A DNA stretch of 64,000 nucleotides from RI-231 sp041394905 (GTDB lineage: Bacteria > Acidobacteriota > Terriglobia > Bryobacterales > UBA6623), in the NCBI GenBank assembly GCA_041394905.1, contig JAWKHJ010000002.1, positions 1 through 64,000 of the forward strand, in the 5' to 3' direction. The translations under genes were made by a program, and so were the position numbers. How positions within the stretch are numbered: the stretch's first letter is position 1; each line of letters starts with the position of its first letter. Shown piece after piece: positions 28,367 to 37,541 of the stretch. A model generated the notes under the pieces. That model did no database searches. It worked only from the letters and a program-made list of their open reading frames with translations, and was not told the origin of the DNA.

Positions 28367-28992
28367 TTAGTTCACCTGGAACTCGAACACTTGCCCCTCG
28401 ATCACTGCCACTAGCCGTCCGGGGCCAAGCTCGCGCCCGCCGTTCGGGAAGTACATCGCGCCGTCGGTCGAGTCGCCCGCGGCAAGCTCACAGCTGACGA
28501 AGGTGATAGCAGACGCCGCCGCGGCGGCCTTGATGCCCTTGTCTCCCAGCGACAGCGCCGACAGGCGCCGCTGCTCGTAGCCGTTCATCGAGCGGATGTG
28601 CTGGTTGCCAAACAGCGCCTGCTCATAGGCGGTCTGCAGCTTGACAACCTCCACGCGCCCGGCATTGCGGAACAGGTCGTAGATGACCTCGCTCTCAGAC
28701 GCGGCGCGGATTGGCTGGCCTTCTTTGGGTTCGAAAACGAAGTCGGTCGTTTTCACTCGCCACACAGCCGAGCTACCATTGTTGAGGGCCACTTGAATGA
28801 CCCCGTAGTTCCGGATCGACAGCGGCATGCGTGCGTACATCAGCGTCAACCCGCCGCGGGTCAGCGCTTGGTACTTGAGGCCGTTGAGTAGAATTCGAGA
28901 ACTTGGGCTGCGGCGGTGGCGCCGCAGAGCAGAAGCACTACAATAGAGAAAACGCAAACGCGCCGCGCGGCAATGGGGGTTCGCGGGCGCAT
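28367..28992 (-). CDS. Secreted protein of unknown function, frameshift in the leader
   Basis: ATG 28992-28990 opens a signal peptide (RVCVFSIVVLLLCGATAAAQ). The frame slips near 28895, and the mature part SSRILLNGLKYQALTRGGLTL onward is one frame over to the stop at 28367. About 210 residues, beta-rich (FVFEPKEGQPIRAASES, LGPGRLVAVIEGQVFEF), no known domain seen. Convergent with tRNA-Gln and divergent from tex. Probably exported. Confidence 0.5.
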
Positions 28993-29005
28993 CGACATCG
29001 ACACT

Positions 29006-29032
29006 TATAATACAGGAAGCCTGACGGCTTCC
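29006..29032 (+). promoter_or_regulatory. tex promoter -10 and 5'-leader hairpin
   Basis: TATAAT at 29006-29011 is followed by a perfect 7-bp hairpin GGAAGCC-TGAC-GGCTTCC (29015-29032) near the expected transcript start, 16 bases before the tex ATG at 29049. The hairpin could protect the mRNA 5' end or limit ribosome access. Confidence 0.5.
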
Positions 29033-29048
29033 CCGGTTAGCTCTCGCA

Positions 29049-32018
29049 ATGAAAGCTCTCACAGCTCTTCCGACGCAGGCCTACGTTCAGGTCGGCGAGG
29101 AAGCGAACATCCCGCTACAGGAACTGCTCAAGCTCGTACAGGAGCTCGAGACAAACGTTTCTCCGGCTTATATCGCGCGCTATCGGCCCGACATCGCGGC
29201 CGGGCTCGACGCTGCGCGCATTCAAGCCGTGCAGGAACGCTTGCGCTCGTTCCTCGATCTGGCTGACCGTCGCGTCACCATCCTCACTGCCATCAACCAG
29301 CAAGAGCGCTTGACGCCCGAGCTGCGGGAACAGATCGAGGGGTCGATGGACCGGCGCGAGCTCGAGGACCTCTACCTGCCCTTCAAGCCCAAACGGCGCA
29401 CCGCCGCGGATGACGCGGTGGAGAAGGGACTCGAGTCCCTCGCTCTGTTTCTCTGGAAACAAGAAGGCGGCGCCGCGGAGCTCGAAGCCGAGGCTGCGAA
29501 ATCCGTCGAGGCGGCCGGGTCCGCGGAAGCGGCGCTATCCGGCGCCTGCGATATCATCGCGCGCTGGCTGGGCGAGAACGCCGAGATCCGCCGCGATATC
29601 CGCAAGCTGGCCCACGCCGAAGCCGAGATCAGCGTGCAGGCCTTGCAGCCGCAGCGGCGGCTCAGCGGGCGCGACGAGAACCTCCGCAAGCGCTTTGCCG
29701 CCATGGACGGCTATCGCGCGCTGGTGTCCAAAGCTCCTTGGCGTCAAGTGCTTTCGCTGCGCCGCGGCGCCCGTGAAGGCTGGCTCCAGTTCCAGATCGA
29801 AGTCCCCGAGTCCCGTGCGCTGCACTATCTCGAGGGTCGTTTGGTTCGCGACGCCGAGTCTCCCTTCGCGCCCTGGCTCAAGTCGGCGGCGAAGCGCGCT
29901 TTCGACGACTATCTCGCGCCTGCGGTGGCGAAGGAGCTGCGCCAGGAGCTCGACGAGCGCTGCGACGCCGAGGCCGTCCAGCTCTACAAGAAGAACCTAC
30001 GCAAGCTGATGCTTGCCTCGCCCGCCGGACCTCGTCCGATGATCGGCCTCGAGACCAACCGCCCCGGCGGCTGGCGCGCCGCCGTGATCGGTCCGGACGG
30101 TTCGTTGCTCGAGGCCGCGATCGTGCGTCCCGACGAGGTCGAGGAATCCGCGGAGCCCAAGCAACAAGACGAGTCCGCCGAAGCCACCGACGCCGAAGCT
30201 CAGTCCGACGCCGAGACGGCCGCTCCACGGGAAGACTCGCAACCCGAGGCTTCCACCGAACAGCAGCCTGCCGGCGAAGCGGCGCCCGCCGAGGCGCCCG
30301 TAGCCGACGCCGCACCCGCCCAGGAGCCTGCGGTCGAGGCCGAGCAAACGCCGGCCGAAACCGAGCAACCTGCCGCCGATGCGGCTGAATCTGAGCCTGT
30401 TGTGGTTGAGCCGGTCGTTGCTGAGCAGTCCGCCCCCGAGCAGTCTACGCCTGTTCAGGCGGAGCTTTTCGCCGAGCCGGCCGAGCCCGTCGCCGCCGAA
30501 GTATCCGCTCCGGCCGACAGCTCAGCGCTCGAAGCGCCCGCGCCTGAGGCCAAGCCGGAAGAAGGCGCTGCCGAAGCCGCGCCTGAGGAGGCGCCTGCCC
30601 AGGCCGAACCGAGCCCCGAGCAGCCCGCTGCCGCGGAAGCCGAAAAGCCCGCGGCTGAAGCCGCCAAGCCCTCCGCGAAGGCGGACGACGTTGAGGCTCC
30701 GGCCCCCGAGCCGCAAAAACGCGAGACGCCGACCGCCGAGCTCTCCGATTTGATCGCACGGCATCAAGTCGAGTTGGTCGTCTTTGGTAACGGCCCCGGT
30801 CTGCGTCAGGTCGAGCGCTTCGTACGCCTCGCCGTACGCAAGTCCGGACGCAACGCCGCCTGGATTGCCGCCAATGAAGCCGGGAGCTGGATCTACGCCA
30901 CTTCCAAGACGGCGCGCAAGGAGTTTCCCGACCAGGAGCCCGCGGTACGCAGCGCCGCCTGCTTGGCGCGTCGCGTCCAGGATCCGATGGGCGAGTTGAT
31001 CAAGCTCGACCCACGCGTCCTCGGTATCGGCCAAGGCCATCACGAGGTCGACCAGAAGCATCTGCGTACGGCGTTGCGCGATGCACAAGAGGCGGCGGTG
31101 CAGGAAACGGGCGTCGACGTGAACCACGCGCCTGCTGACCTGCTCGCGCTTGTGCCCGGTATGACCGAGCGCGTGGCCAAACGCATCGTCGAATACCGCA
31201 AGCAGCACGGCCCGTTCCCGAGCCGCTCTGTGCTGAGCCAGATGTCGGGCCTCAACGCCCGTGTCTACGAACAAGCAGCGGGCTTCCTGCGTGTCTACGG
31301 CGGCGACAATCCGCTCGACGCTACGGGTGTTCATCCGCGCGACTACGCCAAGCTTGGGGAGGTCTTCCAGGCTGCCGGCGTCGATGCGGAACAGGCGCTC
31401 GCCAACCCGGCTTCGCTCGCGAACGTCAACCTCGCCGAACTTGCCGACAAGGATCACTCTCAGCGTGCGCTCGAGATGATGCTGCGTGAGCTTGCGCCGA
31501 AGGCGCGCAATCCGCGCGGCGCCTTCCAGATGCCGAAACCCGACCTCGGGGTAGACCCGATCGACGAGCCTAAGGTCGGCATGAAGGTGGAGGGCGTGAT
31601 CACCAATGTCGCCGACTTCGGTCTGTTCGTCGACATCGGCGCCGAGCAGGATGGGCTGGTGCATGTCTCCCAGCTCGCTCCCGGTGTCACCCGCGAGGGC
31701 GACAACGCCGTCAAGAGCGGAGATCGCATCACGGTCTTCGTCGTAAACGTCGCCAATGACGGCAAGCGTATTTCACTCTCGATGCGCGAGCCGCGTGAAA
31801 CCTCGCGTCAGCGTCGCGTCTCGGTGGAAGGCCGCCGCGCGGCGGAGTCGCACCGCCGTGGACGTGATGACCGCCGCGGGCCTCGCTCCGATCGCGAACG
31901 GACCCCGATCCGGCGCACCTTCGGCCCAGACGGTCGCAAGGAAGACGAGAAAATCAAGAACATGTCGCTGGATCAGAAGCTCACTGCACTCCAGGACAAG
32001 TTCCGGACCAAGGTGTAA
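29049..32018 (+). CDS. tex: Tex-like RNA-binding transcription accessory protein with a 200-residue acidic insertion
   Basis: 989 residues against a usual 720-800. Tex order: N-terminal helical domain (ARYRPDIAAGLDAARIQ, ELEDLYLPFKPKRRT), YqgF/RNase H-like domain (starts PMIGLETNRPGGWRAAVIG, resumes HQVELVVFGNGPGLRQVERFV), helix-hairpin-helix (DVNHAPADLLALVPGM, FPSRSVLSQMSGL) and S1 (GMKVEGVITNVADFGLFVD, about 31573-31790), then a basic tail. Inside the YqgF domain, residues about 359-563 are a low-complexity Glu/Pro/Ala-rich stretch (30124-30737) where others have a short loop. The frame is open throughout, so it is not an assembly artefact of the frame-shift kind. Likely role: nucleic-acid binding in transcription or RNA turnover. 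Confidence 0.9.
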   Translation: MKALTALPTQAYVQVGEEANIPLQELLKLVQELETNVSPAYIARYRPDIAAGLDAARIQAVQERLRSFLDLADRRVTILTAINQQERLTPELREQIEGSMDRRELEDLYLPFKPKRRTAADDAVEKGLESLALFLWKQEGGAAELEAEAAKSVEAAGSAEAALSGACDIIARWLGENAEIRRDIRKLAHAEAEISVQALQPQRRLSGRDENLRKRFAAMDGYRALVSKAPWRQVLSLRRGAREGWLQFQIEVPESRALHYLEGRLVRDAESPFAPWLKSAAKRAFDDYLAPAVAKELRQELDERCDAEAVQLYKKNLRKLMLASPAGPRPMIGLETNRPGGWRAAVIGPDGSLLEAAIVRPDEVEESAEPKQQDESAEATDAEAQSDAETAAPREDSQPEASTEQQPAGEAAPAEAPVADAAPAQEPAVEAEQTPAETEQPAADAAESEPVVVEPVVAEQSAPEQSTPVQAELFAEPAEPVAAEVSAPADSSALEAPAPEAKPEEGAAEAAPEEAPAQAEPSPEQPAAAEAEKPAAEAAKPSAKADDVEAPAPEPQKRETPTAELSDLIARHQVELVVFGNGPGLRQVERFVRLAVRKSGRNAAWIAANEAGSWIYATSKTARKEFPDQEPAVRSAACLARRVQDPMGELIKLDPRVLGIGQGHHEVDQKHLRTALRDAQEAAVQETGVDVNHAPADLLALVPGMTERVAKRIVEYRKQHGPFPSRSVLSQMSGLNARVYEQAAGFLRVYGGDNPLDATGVHPRDYAKLGEVFQAAGVDAEQALANPASLANVNLAELADKDHSQRALEMMLRELAPKARNPRGAFQMPKPDLGVDPIDEPKVGMKVEGVITNVADFGLFVDIGAEQDGLVHVSQLAPGVTREGDNAVKSGDRITVFVVNVANDGKRISLSMREPRETSRQRRVSVEGRRAAESHRRGRDDRRGPRSDRERTPIRRTFGPDGRKEDEKIKNMSLDQKLTALQDKFRTKV

Positions 32019-32059
32019 CATGACCAGGACGGCTCGACCCGTCCACCGGTGGGGTTGCC

Positions 32060-33565
32060 ATGAGCGTTCAGCATGCATGGCGCCGCCGAATCGCCCTGAC
32101 TGGGGCGATTCTTGCGGCGCCTCTTCTATTTGCCCAGAGCGAGGCCGGAAAGACGACCGGCGCCAAGGTTCTGCCCGATACTCCGGCCGCTAAGGTCGAG
32201 GATTGGCGTAAGTCTTACCCTCAGCAGGCGGATGGTCTCGAACCCTTCCCCTCCGTCGGTCTGGGCGACCTCGCCCCGCAAGAGCTTTATCGCTACACCG
32301 GACGCGGCAAAGACGAGTACGTCTCGATCGACGACATCTCCGATTTCGCCGAGTGGTGTGTCAAGCTCCAGGCGCAGAAGCCGAAAATCATGGCTGCGCG
32401 CAAGGCGTACCTGGCCAAGCGCTACGACCTTTCCGGCAGGACCTCCGAACACGCGACGATGAGCCGCGGCAAGCCGCTGCCGGTTGGCCCGGTTACCCGG
32501 CTGCCCGAAGGCGTTGCGTCGTGGGAAGCACTGGGAAAGATGGCGCCGGATGAGATCAAACGGCGCGAGCTGTTCCCGGAAGGCTTTCGGCCGCTCTCTC
32601 ATCCCAATCATCCGATCGGGCACATGGTCTTCCCGCAGAGCTGGGTTGATGCGCACCCCGAGCACCAGCGCATGGACGTCGACTTCGACCTGCCCGACGC
32701 CTACCTGCCTGAGTTCCCGCCGCCGATGTTCCTGACCACGCGGCCGGACCTTGGCGACGTCTCGCAGGGCCAGGAAGTCACCCTCGCCAACTTCCGCGAG
32801 CTCTTCCAGGGCATCATCACGCCCGAACAGATGGAAGGCCTGCGGCTGCTCGTCTCGAAGTTCCCGTCCACCTGGTTCAACTACACCAAGCACCGCGTCA
32901 CCGAGCAGCCTTCGCGCGGCGTGGCGTGCTTTGATTGCCACGTCAACGGCCACACGAACGGAACCGTCGTGCTCGATCCTTCGGTGCGCCCCACCCTGGC
33001 GCGCGTGCGCCTAGATACGCCCACGATCCGCGGCAATCACATCAACGAGTTTCTGTCACTGCGCCGCTCGATTCGCTCACTCGACCACTTTGCCGAAGTT
33101 GAGGAGTACTTCGACGGCGACATCGCGCTGCAGCCGCAGATCGGCGGCCGTCAGCTCGACAGGCCTTCGACCAACCGCATGGGCGATATGATGGCGATCC
33201 TGGCATTCCCGCCCGCGCCCAAGCTCGACCGGCTCGGCAAGCTCGATCCGCGGAAGGCGACACAAGCGGAGTTGCATGGCCAAGAGCTCTTCTTTGGCAA
33301 AGCGCAGTGCGGCAGCTGCCACCCGGCGCCGCTCTACACGGACAACGTGATGCACGACTTGCGGGTCGAGGAGTTCTACCACGGCCGAGCCGAAGGCTGG
33401 GTGAAGACCTTCAGCCTGCGCGGCATCAAGGACAGCCCGCCGTACTTCCACGACGGCCGTCTCCCCACGCTCGAAGATACGGTCGAGCTGTTCAACCTGC
33501 TGCTGGGCTCGGACTTGAGCACGGCCGAGAAAAAAGACCTGACGGCCTTCTTGCGTTGCTTGTAG
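32060..33565 (+). CDS. Di-heme c-type cytochrome, peroxidase/MauG-like
   Basis: 501 residues starting with a signal peptide (RRIALTGAILAAPLLFAQ). Two heme c binding motifs: CFDCH at about 290 and CGSCH at about 418. The region from the second (FGKAQCGSCHPAPLYTDNVMHDL, then GIKDSPPYFHDGRLPTLEDTVELF) is the typical cytochrome c peroxidase/MauG C-terminal part with the distal FHDGR. About 250 residues before the first heme site have no recognised domain. Periplasmic; probably uses peroxide or passes electrons. The next gene begins one base after its stop, so the two may be cotranscribed. Intact. Confidence 0.8.
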   Translation: MSVQHAWRRRIALTGAILAAPLLFAQSEAGKTTGAKVLPDTPAAKVEDWRKSYPQQADGLEPFPSVGLGDLAPQELYRYTGRGKDEYVSIDDISDFAEWCVKLQAQKPKIMAARKAYLAKRYDLSGRTSEHATMSRGKPLPVGPVTRLPEGVASWEALGKMAPDEIKRRELFPEGFRPLSHPNHPIGHMVFPQSWVDAHPEHQRMDVDFDLPDAYLPEFPPPMFLTTRPDLGDVSQGQEVTLANFRELFQGIITPEQMEGLRLLVSKFPSTWFNYTKHRVTEQPSRGVACFDCHVNGHTNGTVVLDPSVRPTLARVRLDTPTIRGNHINEFLSLRRSIRSLDHFAEVEEYFDGDIALQPQIGGRQLDRPSTNRMGDMMAILAFPPAPKLDRLGKLDPRKATQAELHGQELFFGKAQCGSCHPAPLYTDNVMHDLRVEEFYHGRAEGWVKTFSLRGIKDSPPYFHDGRLPTLEDTVELFNLLLGSDLSTAEKKDLTAFLRCL

Positions 33566-33566
33566 C

Positions 33567-34328
33567 ATGGCAAGGATGCGTGTCCTCAGCCTGATCCTGC
33601 TCGCCTCGGTCAGCCTAGCCGTGGCCCAACAACGGAAGCGCTACGACGTCTACCGCGCGGCTTCGCCGATCAAGATCGATGCGAAGCTCGACGAGGAGGC
33701 GTGGAAGCGGGCCCCGTCGGTCGGGCCGTTCAACTTCCACCTCAACCCCGGCGACCCGGCCAATCAGCAGACCACCGTCAAGCTGCTGTGGGACGACGAG
33801 AACCTCTACCTGGGCTATGAGATGGACGACGCGCACATCTCGGCTTACATCACCGAGCGCCATGGCCCAGTCTCGAAAGACGACTGCGTCGAGCTGTTCC
33901 TTTCGCCGAACCCCGACAAGGTGACCAACTACTACACCTTCGAGATCAACGCCATCGGGACCATGCTCAACCGCTGCAAGACCGATTGGTGGACCGGCCC
34001 TCCCACTTGGGAGCCCGAAGGCGTCCGCTACCAGACCACGTTCCAAGGGCAGGCGAAGAAAGACCCTTCACCCAGTGACCGCAAGTGGGCGCTCGAGATC
34101 GCCATTCCGCTCGCAAACTTCGCTCATGACGCCGCGCATACTCCGCCGCACGGGGGAGACGTCTGGCGGCTCAATCTGAATCGTCTGGAAGGACTCGATC
34201 ATCCGGATTCGAAGGACAAACGGCTCGGTCTGAGCACTTGGTCGCCCCTCGGCGAAGGCGTCACGAGCTTCCATTCGCCGGAGTGGTTCGGCGAAGTGCG
34301 CTTCCTCGACGCGACGCCTCCAAAGTAG
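33567..34328 (+). CDS. Secreted CBM9-like carbohydrate-binding protein
   Basis: 253 residues with a signal peptide (LSLILLASVSLAVAQ). The rest matches the family-9-like carbohydrate binding fold: IKIDAKLDEEAWKRAP at the start, KLLWDDENLYLGYEMDD, DDCVELFLSPNP, YYTFEINAIG, WALEIAIPLANF, WRLNLNRLE and TWSPLGEG. Such domains bind sugar ends or metals, or occur in outer-membrane and redox proteins. Placed one base after the cytochrome gene, it probably shares its transcript. Intact. Confidence 0.75.
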   Translation: MARMRVLSLILLASVSLAVAQQRKRYDVYRAASPIKIDAKLDEEAWKRAPSVGPFNFHLNPGDPANQQTTVKLLWDDENLYLGYEMDDAHISAYITERHGPVSKDDCVELFLSPNPDKVTNYYTFEINAIGTMLNRCKTDWWTGPPTWEPEGVRYQTTFQGQAKKDPSPSDRKWALEIAIPLANFAHDAAHTPPHGGDVWRLNLNRLEGLDHPDSKDKRLGLSTWSPLGEGVTSFHSPEWFGEVRFLDATPPK

Positions 34329-34387
34329 TTCCGCCGAATTTCGGCCCTCCTTGTCGTGGAATCGGGACGGGGTCCGCATCTCAGGGT

Positions 34388-34951
34388 GTGAACGCTCTAA
34401 CCCACCCGACCCCAGGCTCTGACAGCCGCACCGGATCCATCAAACGCGCTCTCGATCGCGCTAGCCGCTATCTCCGCATTCACCCGGAGGCTGGACGCCG
34501 CACGGCAACGACAGACGCGTCGCTAATTGGCGGGCTGTGCTGCGAAATCGCGGAAGGCGACCGCAAAATGCTCGTCGATCTCTCCCCAAAGATGGGCGGT
34601 GAGGACGCAGGCCCGAACCCCGGAATGCTCGGGCGCGGCGCGCTGGCCACGTGTGTTGCGATGAACGCCGTCATGCGGGCGGCTGTCCGAGGCATTGTCT
34701 TGGACAAGGTGCATGTCCGCGTAGAGGCCGATTACGATGCGCGCGGCGAGATGATGCCGGGCGCCGGCGATCCGGGCTACAGTCACATGCGCGTCGAGCT
34801 GACGGTCGAGAGCCGAGCCCCGCGGAGCGAAGTCGAACTGGCGCTCGAGGAAGCGAAGCAGACGACGGCGTTTCTCGACACGTTTCGGCGGCCCGTGGAC
34901 GTCACCCTGGTGACGAATTTGATCGCCGCAGACCGTGAGGAGGCGGCATGA
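34388..34951 (+). CDS. OsmC-like protein
   Basis: 187 residues from a GTG at 34388. The OsmC/Ohr fold is seen in the central helix NPGMLGRGALATCVAMNAVMR, carrying the first redox cysteine, and in the later strands (DKVHVRVEADYDARG, SHMRVELTVES). The second cysteine of peroxide-reducing OsmC proteins (in a CPV-type motif) is absent; FLDTFRRPVDV stands there instead. So peroxidase activity is doubtful; a second pair CC occurs earlier (GGLCCEIA). Overlaps the methyltransferase start by 4 bases. Intact. Confidence 0.7.
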   Translation: MNALTHPTPGSDSRTGSIKRALDRASRYLRIHPEAGRRTATTDASLIGGLCCEIAEGDRKMLVDLSPKMGGEDAGPNPGMLGRGALATCVAMNAVMRAAVRGIVLDKVHVRVEADYDARGEMMPGAGDPGYSHMRVELTVESRAPRSEVELALEEAKQTTAFLDTFRRPVDVTLVTNLIAADREEAA

Positions 34952-35771
34952 GCGCGCGCTTTCAACTGCGCATCCAGCGCTACGGTTGGGACAAAGCGTC
35001 CGCTCACTACGAGCGGCTGTGGGGCCAACAAGTGGCCCCGGCTCAGCGTCTGGCGCTCGATATGGCGGATTTGCAACCTGGAGAGCGCGTGTTGGACGTG
35101 GCGTGCGGGCCTGGCTCCATCACCTTCGCTGCGGCGGATCGAGTCGGGCCGGAGGGCGCCGTTGTGGGCTCGGACATTTCGGGCCGGATGATCGAGATGG
35201 CCGAGGAGCGCGGTGCGATCGGCGGCTATTCGAACGTTTCCTTCCAACGCATGGGCGCAGAGGACGCCGGGCTCGAGGATGCGTCCTTCGACGCCGCCTT
35301 GTGTTCCCTCGGTTTGATGTACACGCCGGATCCGGTAGCGGCGCTTGGCCGCATGCGGGATGCGCTTCGCCCGGGGGGCGGGCCGTAGCGTGTGTATGGG
35401 GCGCCCGAGCGCACTGCGGCTGGGCCGACATTTTCCCGATTGTGGACGCGCGAGTCGAATCCGAAGTGTGCCCCTTGTTTTTTCAGCTCGGAACCGGTGA
35501 TGCGCTTTCGCGGGCCTTCCGCGATGCGGGCTTCGAAAAGGTCTCGCTACGGCGCATCCAAGTTCAACTCGAGTACGATTCCGCGGAAACCGCCGTCGGC
35601 GCAGCCTTTGCGGGCGGCCCCGTCGCGCTGGCCTACTCGCGCTTCTCGGACGAAGTGCGAGCCGACGCGGAGCAGGAGTACTTGCATTCGATCGAGCCCT
35701 ATCGGCGTGGTAGCGGCTACAGTATTCCTGGCGAGTATGTCGCTGGCGCGGGCACGCGGCCGAGCGCTTGA
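34948..35771 (+). CDS. SAM-dependent class I methyltransferase, one frameshift
   Basis: ATG 34948 overlaps the OsmC-like stop as ATGA. Motif I is VLDVACGPGSITF, the acidic SAM-ribose residue is in VVGSDIS, and motif IV is DAALCSLGLMYTP, a UbiE/Methyltransf_11 pattern. At the G-rich run at 35370-35383 the frame slips by one: the C-terminal half (AVACVWGARAHCGWADIFP, then FFQLGTGDALSRAFRDAGF) is one frame over to 35771. Reconstructed length about 274 residues. Substrate unknown; UbiE-like enzymes methylate quinones or small molecules. Confidence 0.7.
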
Positions 35772-35806
35772 CTCGGGAGCCCGAGGAAGCCTATCGTTAA
35801 CGGGCG

Positions 35807-36766
35807 ATGACCCGGAAACAATTCCTAGCCACGCCCCTCGCCGCCGCGGCCGCGGCGAGCGCGGCGCAAGCCAAGCCCGCTTCCTCGTGGAAGCCGAAGC
35901 GCATCAACAAAGCCATCGAATTGCTCGCAGCCAAGCAGCCGATCTACTACACCGGCGGCCACGGCGGCTACGACGAAGGCAAAGCGTTGGCGCAAACCCA
36001 CGCCGATTACATCAATTACGAGATGGAGCATGGCGCGCTGGATTTCACCGCGCTGCGCGCTTTCATGAAGGGTCTGGTCGACGGAGGCCCGACCAAGAGC
36101 GGGCACCGCACTCCGGCCGTCATCGCGACCTTGCCCGTGCTGGGCATCAGCGCGGCGCACATGGAGGCCAACTTCTGGGTTGCGCAACAGGCGATCGCCT
36201 GCGGCATCCACGGCATCTTGCTTTGCCATGCCCGCGAGGAAGAAGCGATCAAGTGGCTCGTGCGGGCGCTGCGCTATCCCACTGCCAAGCCGTATTCGCC
36301 GGCCATCGGCGACGGTATGCTGGGCAACGGCAGCCAGGGCTATGCTTCGCAGATTTGGGGTATTTCGGGAGACGAATACCGGAAGGTCGCCGACCCGTGG
36401 CCGCTCAACCCGAACGGCGAATTCTTGCTCGGCCTCAAGGTCGAAGACAAGCATGCACTGGCGAACGCGGACTTTGTCACTGCGGTACCGGGCATCGGAT
36501 TCGCCGAATGGGGCCCCGGTGACATGGGCCTCTCGCTCAACCTGCCCGACGGGCACGGCGCGAACGCGGAACTGCACCCGCAAATGCTGGCCGCGCGCGC
36601 GAAGGTGCTCGCCGCCTGCAAGAAGAACGGGCTGGCTTTCCTAAACACGGTGCGTCTCAACGACGTGACGGACATGATCGACGAAGGCGTGATGATCGGC
36701 GCGGGCGCCAGCCCCGAGGTCGCCGACAAGGGCCGCAAGTACACCAAGCGTCAAATGCCTTGGTAA
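35807..36766 (+). CDS. HpcH/HpaI-type aldolase with Tat-like leader
   Basis: 319 residues. A leader MTRKQFLATPLAAAAAASAAQA has a twin-basic RK start and an Ala-rich core with an AQA-type end. The mature part has HAR in place of the usual metal-coordinating His, and the family regions MEHGALDF, AVIATLPVLGIS, NFWVAQQAIACGIHGILLCHARE, VPGIGFAEWGPGDMGLSL and FLNTVRLNDVTDMIDEGVMI. Members cleave 2-keto-3-deoxy acids into pyruvate plus aldehyde using a divalent metal. Exported versions are uncommon. A strong hairpin terminator follows. Intact. Confidence 0.75.
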   Translation: MTRKQFLATPLAAAAAASAAQAKPASSWKPKRINKAIELLAAKQPIYYTGGHGGYDEGKALAQTHADYINYEMEHGALDFTALRAFMKGLVDGGPTKSGHRTPAVIATLPVLGISAAHMEANFWVAQQAIACGIHGILLCHAREEEAIKWLVRALRYPTAKPYSPAIGDGMLGNGSQGYASQIWGISGDEYRKVADPWPLNPNGEFLLGLKVEDKHALANADFVTAVPGIGFAEWGPGDMGLSLNLPDGHGANAELHPQMLAARAKVLAACKKNGLAFLNTVRLNDVTDMIDEGVMIGAGASPEVADKGRKYTKRQMPW

Positions 36767-36800
36767 AACGCGACAAACGACGACAGAAACGGACAAAAGC

Positions 36801-36834
36801 GGGCGCCGGCGAGATTCGCCGGCGCCCGTTCCAC
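36801..36834. terminator. Bidirectional GC terminator between the aldolase and DUF2239 genes
   Basis: A perfect 12-bp stem, GGGCGCCGGCGA (36801-36812) with TCGCCGGCGCCC (36816-36827), loop GAT. In the minus direction it is followed by GCTTTTG, in the plus direction only by GTTCC. So it terminates best the minus-strand DUF2239 gene. Confidence 0.75.
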
Positions 36835-36924
36835 TGTCTCGGCTGATCTCAGGGTAACCCGCCCGTGCAAGCCCTTCACGTGCAGAGAGCGGTGAGGGCC
36901 TGCAGAATCAGCGCCTTGGAATCT

Positions 36925-37513
36925 TCAAACGGTCGTGACGAAGGCTGGCTGGGCGAGATCGCGGGCGTGGTCGCGGATGTCGATCGGCCAGAGGTCGCTC
37001 ATCGCGTGGAATTGGGCGGCGTCGCCTGCGAACAGGGCGCGGCAGGCCTCCTCGAAGTTGGGCTCATCGCCGGCCATGGCGGAGAGGAAGCGGTAGGCGC
37101 ACTCTTGCGCGGCGCGCACCTTGTCGCGGGTTTCGTTCGTGCGGCGGGCTTGGTCAACGAGCTTGCGCAAGGCGACCGAGGCGCCGCCGGGTTGGGCGTT
37201 GAGCCATTCCCAGTGGCGGGGCAGCAGAGTGACTTCCTTACCCATCACGCCGAGCTTGGGCCGGCCGGGCCGGCGGGCTTTTCCTCCTGTTGCGGTTCCG
37301 GGTTCGGCTCGGCGGTCAGGCGGGCCTGGACAGCCTCGTCGTCGCCGCGAAAGTCAACTTCGATTTGTTTGCTGGTGCGGTTGTCGAAGAGCAGGACGGG
37401 CCGCGCTGGCCGCGATCGAGCACTTTCTTGGCGGCTGCGGCGACGGTGGCGAGGTCGCCGCTGGCGATGAGACGGGAACCTTCGAAGGCGGTGACGGCGT
37501 TCTGTTTTGCCAT
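36925..37513 (-). CDS. DUF2239 family protein, two frameshifts
   Basis: ATG 37513-37511 starts MAKQNAVTAFEGSRLIASG. After about 35 residues the frame slips (near 37405), with VLLFDNRTSKQIEVDFRGDD in a neighbouring frame, and again near 37260. The C-terminal part MGKEVTLLPRHWEWLNAQPG, then GASVALRKLVDQARR is the most conserved piece of DUF2239 proteins and is intact (36925-37248). About 195 residues when joined. Function unknown; members are small cytoplasmic proteins. The start codon is inside a perfect inverted repeat (37503-37541). Confidence 0.7.
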
Positions 37514-37541
37514 GGTGAAATTATTTTACCATGGCAAAACA
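37503..37541. repeat. Perfect 14-bp inverted repeat over the DUF2239 start codon
   Basis: TGTTTTGCCATGGT (37503-37516) and ACCATGGCAAAACA (37528-37541) are exact reverse complements with an 11-base AT-rich spacer. The left arm contains the DUF2239 start codon, so its mRNA could fold with the AUG inside the stem. It may also be an operator, or a promoter (TAAAAT on the minus strand at 37523-37528). Confidence 0.8.
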
